A stretch of DNA of 64,000 nucleotides from Benincasa hispida (GCF_009727055.1 NC_052349.1:40831501-40895500); one strand, 5' to 3'. Numbered from the stretch's first letter, positions 35,301-45,300 are shown. Made by a program: numbers and translations. Notes: generated by a model not told the origin, from the letters alone.

Positions 35301-37911
35301 ATATCTAACCACATAGACTGTAGCTAGTACTTTACATGAAGATAGTAGAGGGAAAATGAAAACACAAACAAAACCAAATAGTAAAAAAACATATCAATGT
35401 GAATTTGGAAATCCAGATGCACCAAAGACATGATTTTAGCATGATCCGCAAAGATTCAGATGAGTTAAAAACCAACCTAAGACATATGCTACTCATTTAA
35501 CCAGCATTCTTTAGTTCCATAACATACACAGAGCTCCAACTTCCTTTTCTTTCTGCAGTTAGACAGTTTCCTTATTGATTGTTTACCTACAAATATTACA
35601 TAAATAATTCAAAAATCACGAATGCAATAAGATCAATCTCACTTCACATTCTAATTTCAATTGCTTGTGCTGACATTAGAAATCAAACTCAGCATAAGAA
35701 TGGCTTCTCTCAATAATTTATGAACTTAATATTATTTTCAAATGAAGATAATAACCTTACAATAGGTTGTAAGTCCTTTTTTGTTTTTTTGTTTTTTTTT
35801 TTTTTTGAGACGGGTTGTAAGTCTTTTTAAGTATGATAATTTTTCAAATCTAGATAAAAAACCACAAAACAATTCCCTTGAATATGAAAAAAATTAACTT
35901 CAAGACTTGTTATTACGCTATCATTCAAATTTTTGCATGTCAGAATATTTTGAACCTTTTGGTCCATCCAACATATGTCTAGTAAAGTTGTAAGCAATCC
36001 CAGAGCCTAAAGATCGTCGTAACATTCTGCTTGATTCTTAAAGACTATATTGTAATTAATTGTATTACCCTACCAAACAAATTTATAAATTAAAGAATTA
36101 AAAATAATAGAATTCATTTAAAATAGTGTGATTAACTAAATTGCTGTAAATTACTAAATAACTAGAATACAATTTTGAAGATATTTGAGTAAACACTCCA
36201 TTCCTAGCCCAAAGCCTTTGATGTATGATTAGCAGGGGTCTAATGGCTGGACGTAATTGTGATATTTAATATGTACAACTCTGTTAGGTCTAAATCCCAT
36301 TTGGTCCATATGATCTTTCACCATTTGGTCCTAGAAATGTGCATTTCTGTGTTGAAATGAGCACATATTGAAGACACGTAGACACGCTACAGCAATCATT
36401 TGCTGGTGCAAAGTATGACCGTATAACATCAAAGTGACCAGAATGGTTATTTCTTTAGACATTTTAGAAGTTTATGGACCAATACGACTAAATCTAAGAG
36501 TTTAGAAATCAAATAAGAATAAAATTAGAAACAAATAGACCAAACAGAGAAGTGTTATGTGCAAGTAGAAAGTACATAGTACGCTAGTCCTGCACATTTA
36601 TGCTTACATTGCTGATATATCTGAACCAAGGTTGTTGATTAGCACGCCTTTTATATCTTTGAATGGACAAGGAACAGCCTGAGGTGTTGATGACTATATA
36701 AAATTAAACAAGAATGAAAAGTGTCTCATTCTACAAAACTAAAAATCTCAAAATACTTAAAGCAGACCTGATCTTGCAGTGAAGAGAGAATGGATGAGTA
36801 TTCATTTGGTGTCTGCCGCAATGAAGCTGCAAATTGACCAGCTTTAACGTAAAACCCTTTGTTAACTTGACATAGCTTTAAAAGTCTCTTTGCAGAGCGT
36901 AGATGAACCTAGCCAAGGTCATTTCATAAAGTCAGGAACAACTAACAGCATCTTCATTAGAATGAAGTTAATTGTGTAACTCCTTGCGGTCAAATTTGAA
37001 CTCAAATTCTAAGAAGCACGAGAATAAGATGAGCATTCGTAAAGCATTAGAGTAACTTTCAAGAATTATTAATTACATGTATTTCATCATAAATGTAAAA
37101 CTTCATGTTATCAAAGCATCCAATCGATCTCGTAGACATAAGAGCCATCCCAAAATATGGCTTCCCCTATCATCAAAAAATATGTAAAAGAAAGGTATGA
37201 AAACCACTTTTTTTACACGGTTCATGAGACCCATATGAAACTTGAAAAACCAGTCAAACGTTGAAGTTACTAGAATCCAGAACATATTAACAATAGGTGA
37301 ACCATCCAAAACAAACCTACTGAGATAGAAAGGATGCAACGACGGTCATTTTAAAGATAGACAAGAAAATAAACACAAAGAAAGCCCATTTGAACGAAAA
37401 GGACAAGCACCGGAACTTCCAGCAGCATTAGAGAATGATACGATTGAAGACTACAAAATCAACAGTCCAAAGGCTAAAGCCTAAAACTACAAGCCGAAAG
37501 TAAATAAGCACGAACCTCAGACAATTTAAGACGATATTCCTCAGAGTCCTCTACCAACCCATGCAAAGAGTACTTATAGTCAAGAACAACGAGAGAAATC
37601 TGTCATTCAAGTTGAGCAAAAGTTAAGAAACGTTTGAAGAAATAAAAAGAACCGATCAACAAAGCTAAAGAGAAGAAGATAGATATAGAAGAACATCAGA
37701 CAGTGGAAATCGCGCGGGAGGAACGACGGAAGCCGTAAACAGCGGTTCTAAATTTCTCCTCAAAATCGAGAGAAGCGGAATGAGTATCAGAAGACGACGA
37801 GACAAATTTGGAATTAGAGTTCGATGCTTGGAACGCAAGGCCAGTTCCCGTTGTTATAACACAAATAGATGCCACGGAACGAAAACTGAAAATCTTCATA
37901 ATCCTCCTCAT
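8339..37911 (-). CDS. ABC1/ADCK1-like (aarF-domain) atypical protein kinase, 16 exons
   Basis: Exons, minus strand: 37911-37702, 37599-37516, 36908-36768, 36678-36608, 35263-35170, 33407-33330, 31960-31894, 13602-13517, 12718-12668, 12459-12412, 11475-11352, 11255-11075, 9930-9793, 9703-9591, 8602-8531, 8448-8339. All borders are GT..AG and phases match, giving 555 codons plus TAG. ABC1-family motifs are all present: VKAGQF (residues 119-124, the KxGQ motif), the alanine-rich loop [11 protein letters not shown] (177-187), VAIK with Lys200, ELDFMQEA (247-254), catalytic HGDPHPGN (330-337) and LDHG (354-357, replacing DFG). ABC1 kinases act in mitochondria or plastids, some in ubiquinone metabolism; the basic N-terminus ([12 protein letters not shown]) suggests mitochondrial import (inference). 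It is close to plant ADCK1-like proteins as I know the family. The start is the first ATG upstream of the conserved TGTGLAF. The R of the usual family ER-motif after ELDF is replaced (NAEGTSENF). Intron 7 is about 18.3 kb. The last about 35 residues are less conserved, so the final exon is the least certain. Confidence 0.9.
9030..9095 (+). pseudogene. Possible psbC (plastid) remnant in intron 14
   Basis: Plus-strand translation gives [11 protein letters not shown] (about 9049-9082), close to a conserved stretch of the plastid photosystem II CP43 protein (PTGLGKYLMRS as I know the family), preceded by GAGGCTCGAGGACC-like sequence. Only about 50 bp supports this, so it may be chance. Confidence 0.35.
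9551..9590 (-). repeat. 20-bp tandem duplication containing a splice donor
   Basis: Two identical 20-base units (TTTGCATGAAACGCTCTTAC on the plus strand) abut exon 14 of the kinase gene. On the minus strand each unit begins with GTAAGAG, so the intron starts with two identical donor sites 20 bases apart. The exon-proximal one at 9590 keeps the reading frame. Confidence 0.9.
9993..10591. mobile_element. Terminal-inverted-repeat element (about 600 bp) in intron 12
   Basis: The left end (TAAAATTACCTTTTTAGTCT then CTAGGTTTTC) pairs with the right end, whose reverse complement reads AAAAATTACCTTTAGCCTCT then GAGTTTTC. There is no coding capacity. A middle part (10200-10440, CCTC-rich) resembles 13230-13340 in reverse complement and may be a second insertion. 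Confidence 0.6.
11922..12032 (+). other. Exon-like open stretch, antisense inside intron 10
   Basis: ATG at 11922 opens 37 stop-free codons (starting [20 protein letters not shown], ending [10 protein letters not shown]) and ends at a good donor, GGAAG/GTAATT. The composition looks protein-like rather than AT-rich noise. I do not recognise the protein and see no following exon. It could be a captured first-exon fragment of another gene, or chance. Confidence 0.3.
12840..13345. repeat. Probable inserted repeat in intron 8
   Basis: A more GC-rich block (GGTTAATCGAGCGGTTGG to about GGTGAGTGAGAAGG) interrupts the AT-rich intron. Its right part is similar, in reverse complement, to 10300-10440. 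No protein is recognised and the ends are not defined. Confidence 0.35.
15938..16833. mobile_element. hAT-like non-autonomous element nested in the hAT transposase
   Basis: The left end CTAAGAAGCACAGAT and the reverse complement of the right end CTAGGAAGCACAGAT form the inverted repeats. They are followed by degenerate GATACGGATACG-type subterminal repeats on both sides. The flanks carry an identical 8-bp duplication AACACAAC (15930-15937 and 16834-16841). Removing the element and one copy rejoins a transposase-like reading ([19 protein letters not shown]), confirming the site. A (TA)n tract lies at about 16028-16046. Confidence 0.85.
17752..17968 (+). repeat. Short dispersed repeat, copy A, nested in the hAT transposase
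   Basis: It starts ATTGAAATAGAAG and ends TATTTCAACAA, and shares long stretches with 34652-34880, for example GTGGAAAACCCTAA, TCAGGGA, ATAAATAGACT and ATGCCCTTAGGGC. It interrupts the transposase reading between the [12 protein letters not shown] and [12 protein letters not shown] parts. The class is unknown: a MITE- or SINE-sized unit of about 220 bp. Confidence 0.7.
19500..19840. repeat. Degenerate minisatellite, CCAACTCCGG / ACCACCTCC type
   Basis: About 340 bp of loosely repeated 25-30 bp units built from CCAACTCCGATG, ACCACCTCCGG and ACAATCACCTC. Reverse-complement relatives lie at 62915-63260 and a short same-strand relative at 60990-61075. An open frame on either strand reflects the short period; no protein is recognised. 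Confidence 0.75.
20094..20633. other. Assembly gap (540 N)
   Basis: Unsequenced bases inside the mitochondrial-like block. Open frames read across it (both strands) are artefacts. Confidence 1.
20634..22440. other. Mitochondrial-like non-coding DNA
   Basis: Short open frames occur on both strands, but none resembles a known protein. The texture (mixed composition, words such as GAAAGTCTCGTCCCGCTTC, no long A/T runs) differs from the flanking nuclear DNA. Confidence 0.45.
22441..22640 (+). pseudogene. Ty3/gypsy reverse-transcriptase fragments within the mitochondrial-like block
   Basis: One frame gives [20 protein letters not shown] followed by TTC (about 22440-22505), the RT segment containing the conserved LDLRSGYxQ. 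The next piece, in another frame, gives [20 protein letters not shown] (about 22527-22590), the usual 'KVxAIxxWxxPxxxxELRSFLGL' region downstream of the RT active site. The intervening catalytic core is deleted, so it is a non-functional remnant. Confidence 0.75.
22741..24060. other. Mitochondrial-like DNA with unassigned open frames
   Basis: Open frames at 22741-23184 (plus, 147 codons) and 24060-23671 (minus, 129 codons) are longer than neighbours but match no family that I recognise. The first contains basic, Ser/Arg-rich sequence. Plant mitochondrial DNA commonly holds such open frames of no known function, so I do not call them genes. Confidence 0.3.
24196..24256 (-). pseudogene. tRNA-Met(CAU)-like remnant, plastid type
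   Basis: The minus strand reads ACTCAGTGGTAAGAGTATCG then CTTTCATACGGCGGGAGTC and TTCAAATCCAATAG. This matches the D-arm, CAU anticodon arm and T-arm of the plastid elongator trnM-CAU as I know it, with one base missing in the T-stem. The 5' acceptor strand is absent: the receptor-kinase fragment joins at the ACTCAGTGG of the D-arm. It therefore cannot fold a complete tRNA. Confidence 0.7.
24250..24516 (-). pseudogene. Receptor-like kinase (L-type lectin RLK-like) kinase-domain fragment
   Basis: Minus-strand translation gives [20 protein letters not shown] followed by VVLEVATG, the APE motif and kinase subdomain IX of plant receptor kinases. After a one-base shift it gives [39 protein letters not shown] and MERML, as in L-type lectin receptor kinases. 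It ends exactly where the tRNA-like D-arm begins. A nuclear-type gene piece inside mitochondrial-like DNA implies an earlier transfer. Confidence 0.75.
25308..25332. other. Assembly gap (25 N)
   Basis: The gap lies exactly at the right edge of the mitochondrial-like block, before AT-rich nuclear sequence resumes with the 5' region of the WAT1-type pseudogene. Confidence 1.
25612..27870 (+). pseudogene. WAT1-related / UMAMIT-type (EamA) transporter pseudogene, introns retained
   Basis: The pieces run in family order on the plus strand. Exon 1 starts at ATG 25612 ([20 protein letters not shown]) and continues after a frameshift as [16 protein letters not shown] and AVFAT (to about 25785). A second exon after a TATGCAG acceptor (about 26652-26775) gives [20 protein letters not shown] and [14 protein letters not shown] before GTACCT. 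A third (about 26880-27445) gives [18 protein letters not shown], then [21 protein letters not shown] fourth (about 27700-27870) gives [31 protein letters not shown] and KEKLYVGNV. This is the 10-TM WAT1/UMAMIT family, amino-acid or auxin transporters of plasma membrane or tonoplast. Stops and frameshifts in every exon show decay. It lies antisense in intron 7 of the kinase gene. Confidence 0.85.
27880..30280. other. Intron 7 DNA without recognised genes
   Basis: AT-rich sequence. A minus-strand open stretch at about 28620-28501 (ending [15 protein letters not shown] then stop) looks protein-like but is unassigned. 29010-29180 and 29400-29600 carry mixed-composition spacer that may be retroelement-derived. 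Confidence 0.35.
30281..30880. other. Unassigned mixed-composition island in intron 7
   Basis: The sequence from GGGTGCCGCCGTCG to GAGATCGCGCCAG is less AT-rich than both flanks and open in two frames (plus 30330-30545, minus 30729-30433). Neither translation resembles a known family to me. It may be another inserted organellar or retroelement piece. Confidence 0.3.
30881..31893. other. Intron 7 DNA, AT-rich
   Basis: No gene seen. 31370-31530 contains a degenerate repeated phrase (CATAGACTATTATAACC, ACCCCAAACATAGACTATAA) of the kind seen at plant TIR-element ends. Confidence 0.35.
33722..34400. mobile_element. Terminal-inverted-repeat element with purine/pyrimidine arms, intron 5
   Basis: The left (ATTACACTTTTCGTCACCGA..., then CTGAGGTTTGATTTTGGTAG) and right (AAATCAAACCTCGATTG..., AACCAAAAGTGCTATTTTGT) ends are inverted relatives. 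The inner arms are a pyrimidine run (33910-33968) and a purine run (34070-34220). Open frames of K/R/E-rich or S/F/L-rich sequence here only reflect the purine bias. Confidence 0.6.
34652..34880 (+). repeat. Short dispersed repeat, copy B, intron 5
   Basis: Same unit and orientation as 17752-17968: starts ATTGAAATAAAGG, ends TTTTCAACAAT, shares TGGAAAACCCTAAATCAGGG, ATAAATAGACTAAGG and ATGCCCTTAGGGC. Two copies therefore lie in different introns of the same gene. Confidence 0.75.
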
Positions 37912-38420
37912 TTGAAGTTCACTTCTACTTTCTATTTGCCGCCGCCGCCGCCGTCAAGACACAGAGAGAATCTGTGTCGGAGGGATTCCGGCGTTCAATT
38001 CAAATTCGAGGATTTTGCGCCACTGGACGACGACGATCGCGGAGTTCCTACAAAATTTAACCATCATTCTAACTCGAGAAAATTTAAGGTTTAAATTATA
38101 TTTTATTACCTGTTGCTATGGAGGGTCCTCGATTCTTATGTTGGCAACAGTAAATAAAAATTAACGATTACTTTAGATTTTGATCTGCACCTTATGAGAC
38201 AATTATAGATTTTAGGAGGCAATTTTGATTGATCAATAAAAATGTGAGCAGAACATTCATTTCAATTTTTAAGTAGTGTTCGATCGATTACGTATTAATC
38301 AATATTCGATTCAATGGTCTAAATTTATATGTCATGAAAAGGTTACAATCCTACGAGCGTTTTGTATTCTACCAGCGACGCAGGTAATAGAGTAATAGAC
38401 TGATATGCGCGGAGTTGGAG
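37912..38420 (-). promoter_or_regulatory. 5' flank of the ABC1-like kinase gene
   Basis: Upstream of the start codon lie a (GCC)n-rich leader (37938-37952, CCGCCGCCGCCGCCG) and about 150 bp of mixed-composition DNA, then AT-rich sequence before the plastid-like block starts. No TATA box can be assigned with confidence. The open plus-strand frame at 37780-38094 is a shadow of the first exon and leader. Confidence 0.4.
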
Positions 38421-38752
38421 TCCAGCCACAGGTATGATAAGTATGAATCATAGTTCTAATATTTGTTTACAAGATAATCTAGCACCTCCGAAACTAGTCC
38501 AGCTCCCTATAGGATCTTTTTTAACCATTTTCGAACACCTCATAGCATGGCCTTTGACTCTGTCATCTATGTATGATTTCTATTGTCCCTTCTTTCTAAT
38601 GGATTTCGAACAGATAAAAGTATTCGGTTATTGGGAAAAATCGATATACTTCGAATGTCGAATCAAGATCAACTAAGACATAAATAAGTCATTGGGTTGA
38701 ACTCTTCTTTGGTATCAAAGTAATTGGTTGAAGTTAGTTGAATAGGATCACT

Positions 38753-38792
38753 ATGACTATAGTTGTTGGTAAATTTATCAAGGACAAAAATA
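38753..38792 (+). pseudogene. psbD: psbD 5' end remnant (plastid D2 protein)
   Basis: ATG at 38753 gives MTIVVGKFIKDKN, matching the very conserved start of photosystem II D2 (MTIALGKF.KDEN as I know it), with AGGATCACT immediately before the ATG as in plastid psbD leaders. Similarity stops after about 40 bp. Confidence 0.6.
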
Positions 38793-39028
38793 TTGATAAC
38801 TCTCAGATGGAGTATTAGAACGGAAAAATCTATTAGATAATGAACTATTGGTTCTAAGTCATCTCATGCCCTCTATCTCTATGAATATAAAAGAATTACT
38901 CCATTATTGCTCAAAAGCAAGAAATAGAATTGGGTCGTATAAAGAAAATATTTTGTTGCTAATGAACAAGACGTCGAGAAATTGTTCATACATAAAATCA
39001 TAATTATGTGGAAAACCAAATATAGTAA

Positions 39029-39195
39029 TTATCGAACGAGCAATCGAAAAGATTCTGGAGTATCCTCAGGTTTAGGTATTGTTCCTCCAATGATTGTAGT
39101 ACAAAGTACTTCTTGTCGAACTCTAATATGATCATATTTATAAGTAAGCATCTCTTGTAAAATATGAGTAACACCACAAAAGAGATCGACAATTC
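39029..39195 (-). pseudogene. rpoB: rpoB 3' end remnant (plastid RNA polymerase beta)
   Basis: Minus-strand translation gives [20 protein letters not shown], then [20 protein letters not shown] and LLVR followed by a stop, the near-terminal segment of plastid RpoB. The usual continuation ELRSLALELN is lost. Weaker similarity continues upstream to about 39195. Confidence 0.8.
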
Positions 39196-39986
39196 CATAG
39201 AAAAAACATTATGATCCCTTGAGGAAAAGAATTTATTCGTGAGACGAAAAAAATGGAATTCTGACAATTTCCTATAAACATCTTATATAGATAAGATATC
39301 CAATTAGATTTAGATAATAGTAATTGTTTATGTTATGGGGTTGAGTGGTTGCTAGCTCCGGTCTTGAAACTCGAGAATTTATATTTTTGGGAAGTATCAT
39401 GATCATCCAATAAGAAGTGTTTCAAAATTTTAAGAAAAAAACGATTTTAAGACCTTTTTCATTGACTTCTGCCTTACTAATGATTAAATCTCTTTTGTTG
39501 AAACACATATTGTGGGATCTATTTCATATATTATGTGCTCTAGATATTAGCATAGACTAAATCTTTATATTTATATAATATAATTATATAATATACTTTG
39601 GGTCCACTATCCCGATCATGATTTTCCTACTCCTAGAGGGAAAAGAATTTCCCTTTTTGGGCGATTGTGCTAGTTCTTACTATTCATATGTTATGATATG
39701 AATATACAACACCAATTCGATCGACCATTAAGAGTAATCCTAATCTGGGAGGATTTTTTCAGGGAGTTGTGGAAATAGTCCTTCAAATTCCATTATGAGT
39801 CCAAGGCCTTTTGTTATTTTTTGCATCGAGACGTTCCATATACGAGCCTCTTCAAACTTGACTTATTGCTATTGATTCAATGATTTCCCATCGGACGTGG
39901 TCAGCGAGAACCATTTGATTCAGGTAATGCAGTGATTCAAAGGGTTCTCGATGTCTTGCACATAGTTTTTTGTAATTAGTTATTTA

Positions 39987-41733
39987 TGTTAGGTTCTATG
40001 CCTTAAAACTCGTAGATAATAAATGTGATATTTGACCGATCATTAATGAAATGTTATCAATGTCTATTACAATAAATAGTTATTGCTTATCTTGTATTTA
40101 TTTTGCCTACATAACTCTAATCCAATAAATTAGCATCCTAGATTGTTGTATGAGTCTTGAACTGCATGTGGAGACATACGGGGATCAGTATTCAAGATAC
40201 GACCTAAAGGGTCTATAGCATATAGATAAGGTTGGCTATCTTATCCTGGTGAAACTATGGATACGGTCCACTTTGTATTTCATACAAATGAAATGATCCA
40301 ATGCATTCGTATAAGGGATATGCGAGTGGGTATCATATGCAATGAGTTTGCATAAGATCGGACCACACAAGAGTAACCATTAGATGTAACTTCGTTGACT
40401 AGTCAGGTTTCTGATTCACTAGGATGACTTAGGCAACTTAGTCTTAAACCTGAGTGAGTTATGGACTCCTGGTCATGAGGGATTGTCTTCTGATTTGTAT
40501 GGGTGAGAGTGGCCAGTTTTTCGACTCGATAAGTCTATCTTTTTTTGGGACAAGACCGAGAGGGAAGCTGAGAATATAATTTCACGAGATGGAATTCACT
40601 AATTTATGACTTCAGGGTAAATAGATGAGTGTTCCTTAAGTGGTGTCTTTGGGACTTGAACAATGAGCCCCCCTCTCGTTGGCCTGAGAGTCGTTTGATG
40701 GTTGGACCACAAACAAGATGTTCATTAGAAGAGCACTAGTACTTAAGCATATAAAAGTAACTCGGGGGTAAAACGGTAATTTGACTTAACTGGTATTACA
40801 AACACTAGTGAAGGACTAACTCGTTGTTATTGGTCAGCGATAATTTGAGAAAAGTGCGACTGTGGGTCTATAGTGGAGTGTACCCAACATTAACAAATAT
40901 TGATTAACTCGGTTAATGTGTTTAGCCAATTAATTTCATATCGTTAGAGTTTTTGATCTGTAGGTCTATTAGGTTCCACTAGTAGCTCATAAAGGGCATT
41001 GAGATAATTAAAATAATTTGAAATGTACAAATTTACTCAGTGAAAGAATATAATGTATGGCGATACATTATAATATAAAGTTTATATTTTAATTAAACTT
41101 TATAATATAAATTTATTTTGAATTTGATTAAAAAATTTATTTAACGGAAGAATTAAATATTTGAAGGAGTTAAAATATTAAATTTAATATGAATGGAATT
41201 CATATTAAAACTTCAGGTTAAAATCAATGTGTTAGTTGCACATTAAAACTATAGATAATATGAAAGAAAAATAGTAATTATTAATTAATTTGATTAATTA
41301 TTAATTATTTGATTCATTTTAATAAATTAAATTTCATTTAAATTATTTTTAAATCAAATATATTTATTGTTATTTAATTAAATAAATTAGTTATGACAAA
41401 CTCCTTAATGTGGGAGTTATATGGCTATGGGAGAGATCTTCTCTAACTTTTTCATCTCTCTCAGTTCTCTGAACAAAATTATTATTTTTTTTTAATGAGA
41501 TTTTTCTATAAAAGATCTCTCCAAGAATCCCACATCCTTCTAGCTCACTAACCCTACTCGTGGAACCATTTTAATACTCATGGAACCATTTTAACGGTGT
41601 TCACTTGATTTGGAGAGGAATTAAGATCGTAGATTCAAAAAGTTGGCGAAGCCCTCTAGAGTTGTCAACGATGGTAAGGGTTTCTAGATTTCTTGATTTT
41701 TTTTTCTGTTGTGGTTAGGATTTTAACCAAGCA
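39987..41733. mobile_element. Putative solo LTR (1747 bp) with 5-bp target duplication
   Basis: It begins TGTTAGGTTCTATGCC and ends AACCAAGCA, i.e. TG..CA, and is flanked on both sides by ATTTA (39982-39986 and 41734-41738). It has no coding capacity. A promoter-like TATAAAAG lies at about 41508. No second copy is in the window, so a solo LTR or a large non-coding derivative is the best reading. It splits plastid-like sequence. Confidence 0.65.
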
Positions 41734-42006
41734 ATTTATGCTTACTCGAAGAGGAAAAGATCCAGTATATGAATGAAGGGAAGAATTTTGTAGGAAGCAC
41801 TTTTTTTCTTCGAATAACTATTATAAATCTCAACTGATTCAACAATTATATACCTACATTATTTGACCTTTTGAATAATAATTCAGTCGAACTTATGAAA
41901 ATGTTATTTTATTTAAGGGAAATTTGGACAAAATATAATAAAATGAAATAAAATCATAAAAATAATAACAATCAAACCTTTTTTTTAATATACAATATTT
42001 CTTTTG

Positions 42007-42350
42007 TATTATAAATATGTTAAATTAAGTGTAACGTAAATGTTATTATGAGTGTCCGTTGGTCATGTGTCACTTATCCATTATCTCATGTGTTGTCCAT
42101 GTGTCTCAAGATTAATACTTGTCAAATTACCTATAAATAGTGGCATTTGGTGGATTTTGAAAGACACATGTTGATGATCAATCCAAAAATACTGGAGAAA
42201 GTGGAAAAAATCATATTTTGTTATTTTATTTACTGTTGTTATTTATTTTATTTTATTTGTTTATATATTTTATTGTATATTATTATTATATTAATTTTCT
42301 CCATATTCGTATTCTCATTATACGCCATTGTGCTCCTAAAATTCACAGCA
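42007..42350 (+). mobile_element. 5' LTR of Ty1/copia element
   Basis: About 344 bp starting TATTATAAATATG and ending CACAGCA. It contains CTATAAATAGTGGCATTTGG (TATA region), matching the 3' LTR at 50833-51158. CGTTATCAGCAC follows, the usual primer-site context of this plant copia group. Confidence 0.75.
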
Positions 42351-45300
42351 CGTTATCAGCACAAATTCCTATCATTTTTCCCGTTAAAGGTAGGTCATAA
42401 AGGTGTGTCAACTTTTTTTCCTCTTCGATATGATTAATAAATTTAATGTTATTTTGCATATGTAATATTTATTAAATTTCTAATATAAATACAATATTTT
42501 ATATAGTGCTGCTATGACAAATCTCACAAAATTAGAATTTGTCACTCTTGATATTAACTACAATAATTATTTGTCATGGGTACTTGATGCCGAAATCCAC
42601 ATGGATCTTATGAATCTTGGAGAGACTATTAAATAAGGAAATACGACATCTAGTCATGACAAAAGCAAAAACTATGATTTTTCTTCATCATAATCTCCAT
42701 GAGGGATTGAAAATGAAGTATTTTACAATAAAAGATCCTCGTATCTTGTAGAAAAATTTGAAAGAGAGTTATGATCATAAAAAAATAGTTATTTTTCCTA
42801 AAGCTCGTTATGAGTGAATGCACCTGAGGCTACAAGATTTCAAATCAGTGATTACAACTCTCCATTATTTAAAATCAGTCTGAAACTATTGTTATGCGGA
42901 AAGAAAATTATTGATATTTATATGTTAGATAAGACATTTTCTACATTTTATGTCTTGAATATGCTCATGCAACAACAATATCGAGAGAAAGGTTTTAAAT
43001 AAGATTATGAACTAATAGTTATTGATGAAAAATCATAAATCTCGACCAATCGAAATGACACCATTCCCGAAAGTGAATGCTATGAATTTTAATAATAATC
43101 GAGGTCGTGGTCGAGGTCATGACCATGGCAGATGAAGAAATAATTATTATTTTCACGGTGGTCATTCTAATCACTCAAATTTCAAAATAACCACACAAAA
43201 CAATGATCGCAAAAGAAAATCTCTACAAGATAAGAGTTAAAAAAGTGTTGAAAATAAATACTTCCAATGCAAAATGACTGGGCATTGGTCACGTACATAT
43301 CATACGTCAAAACACTTAGTCGATCTCTATCAAGCATCCCTGAAGGAAAAAGAAAAAAAATATATGAAAGCAAATTTTACATACGAAGAATAATGACATA
43401 TTTGATCCATCCCATATGACAATTTTGGATGTGGTGAACTTCTTTGAATCTTCTGAAGAGAAAATCGGCAGAATTGATTGAACATCAAGTGTTTCCTTTG
43501 ACTTTTAAAATATATAGACTTAATGTTGTTTTTTTTATTCATCTCCACGCTTTTTTTTCCTCTTAGTAGATGTTAACCTATATATATTCCAAATGTTATT
43601 TTTCTTATTATAATTATTTTATTTTAATGAAGAAACATGGATCATTTTCATATGTTGGGTGACTAAAAAATGAGTAAAGAAGTTTTATGCTTGGTAGATA
43701 GTGCAACTACGCGTACAATAATTATAAGGATAAAATATTTTTCCAAACGGACAATATTGGAAGCAAAAATCAATACAATATCAGGTTCTGAAACCTAATT
43801 GGGTTTGGAAAAGAAAATATTATTTTGCCTAAATGAACAAATTAACAATTAATAATGCATTGTTCTCTAGTCAATCAAAGAGAAATCTACTTAGTTTTAA
43901 AGATATATGTTACCGTGGTTATCATATTGAGACCGATAGAAAGAATGACATAGAGTATATTTATATCATATTTACTGTCTCATATGAAAAAGGTATATTG
44001 GAAGAGTTGCCTACTTTATCTTCTGGATTATATTCATATACGAGTAACTGAAACATATGCAACAATGAATCTGAAGTTCATAAATCCAGACATATTTACA
44101 ATTTGGCATGGCAGATTAGGTCATCCAAGGTCTATGATGATGAGAATTCAAATGGACATCAATTGACGAGCCAAAAGATTATTCAATCTAATGAATTATC
44201 ATGTGATGCTTGCTCTTAAGGCAAATTAATCATTATACCATCACCTAGTCAAAGTGAGGGTTGAATCACCTGCATTTTTAAAACCATTAACCCACCAAGT
44301 GGACCATTTAGATATTTTATGGCATTAATAGACGCATCCAGATGATCACACGTGTGCTTATTATCAAGTTGAAATATTGCATTTGCAAGATCACTTGCTC
44401 AAACAATTAAGTTAAAAGCACAATTTCCTGATTATCCAACTAAGACCATTCGTTTTGATAATGCTGGTAAATTTACATCTCAACTTTTTGATAATTATCA
44501 TATGTCAATTGGGATAAGTGTTGAACATCCAGTAGCTCATATTCATACATAGAGATTTAGTAGAATCATTAATAAAACATTTGCAGTTAATTGATACACC
44601 ATTGTTGATAAGAGTTAAGCTTTCCAAGTTTGTATAAGGACATGTTATCTTGCATGCAACGTTACTTGTATGCATTAGGCCATTATCTTACCATAAGTAC
44701 TCGCCATTACAATTAGCTTGTGGTCATGAGCCAAATATTTCCCATATAATAATTTTTTGATTTGCAGTATATTTTCCAATTGCTCCACCACAATGTACTA
44801 AGATGGGTCCTCAAAGGAGGTTAGGAATATTTATTGGATATGATTTCTCATTAATTATCAAATATCTTGAATCCCTAATGGATGATATATTTACTGCATG
44901 ATTTGCTAATTGTCATTTTAATGAGACAAACTTTCTAACATTAGGGGAAGGAATTAAGAAGTCGGAAAAAAAGATTATATGGAATGCATCATTATTGTCT
45001 CATTTAGATCGTCGTACAAAACAATGTGAACGTGAAGTTCATAAGATAATTCATTTGCAAAATATAACAAAATAGTTACTAGATGCATTTATAGATGCAA
45101 ATGAAGCAACTAAGTCACATGTATCAGCTGCAAATATTCCATTGGAAATTGATATCTCGACACAACAAGTTGTCGCTAATGAGTCTGGAATAAGACATAA
45201 GCATGGTAGCCCAGTGGGTTCTAAAGATAAAAATCTTCGAACATAAAAATAATTAATAGTTAAGAAGTCTTGGTTGAGGATGAAAATACCCATGAATAAA

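Larger units (their letters stand above)
38421..39986. other. Plastid-like DNA (NUPT candidate), rearranged
   Basis: Two plastid pieces are recognisable: a psbD start (plus, 38753-38792) and an rpoB C-terminal part (minus, 39163-39029). The rest of the block, including 39590-39980, has the texture of plastid DNA, but I could not assign it. Sequences at both ends also occur, joined together, at 7508-7610. The pieces are not in their normal plastid arrangement, so it is a decayed, rearranged insert. Confidence 0.55.

Noticed and set aside
37780..38094. 104-codon plus-strand open frame
   Set aside because: It is the antisense shadow of the kinase gene's first exon and leader; the minus-strand reading carries the conserved protein.
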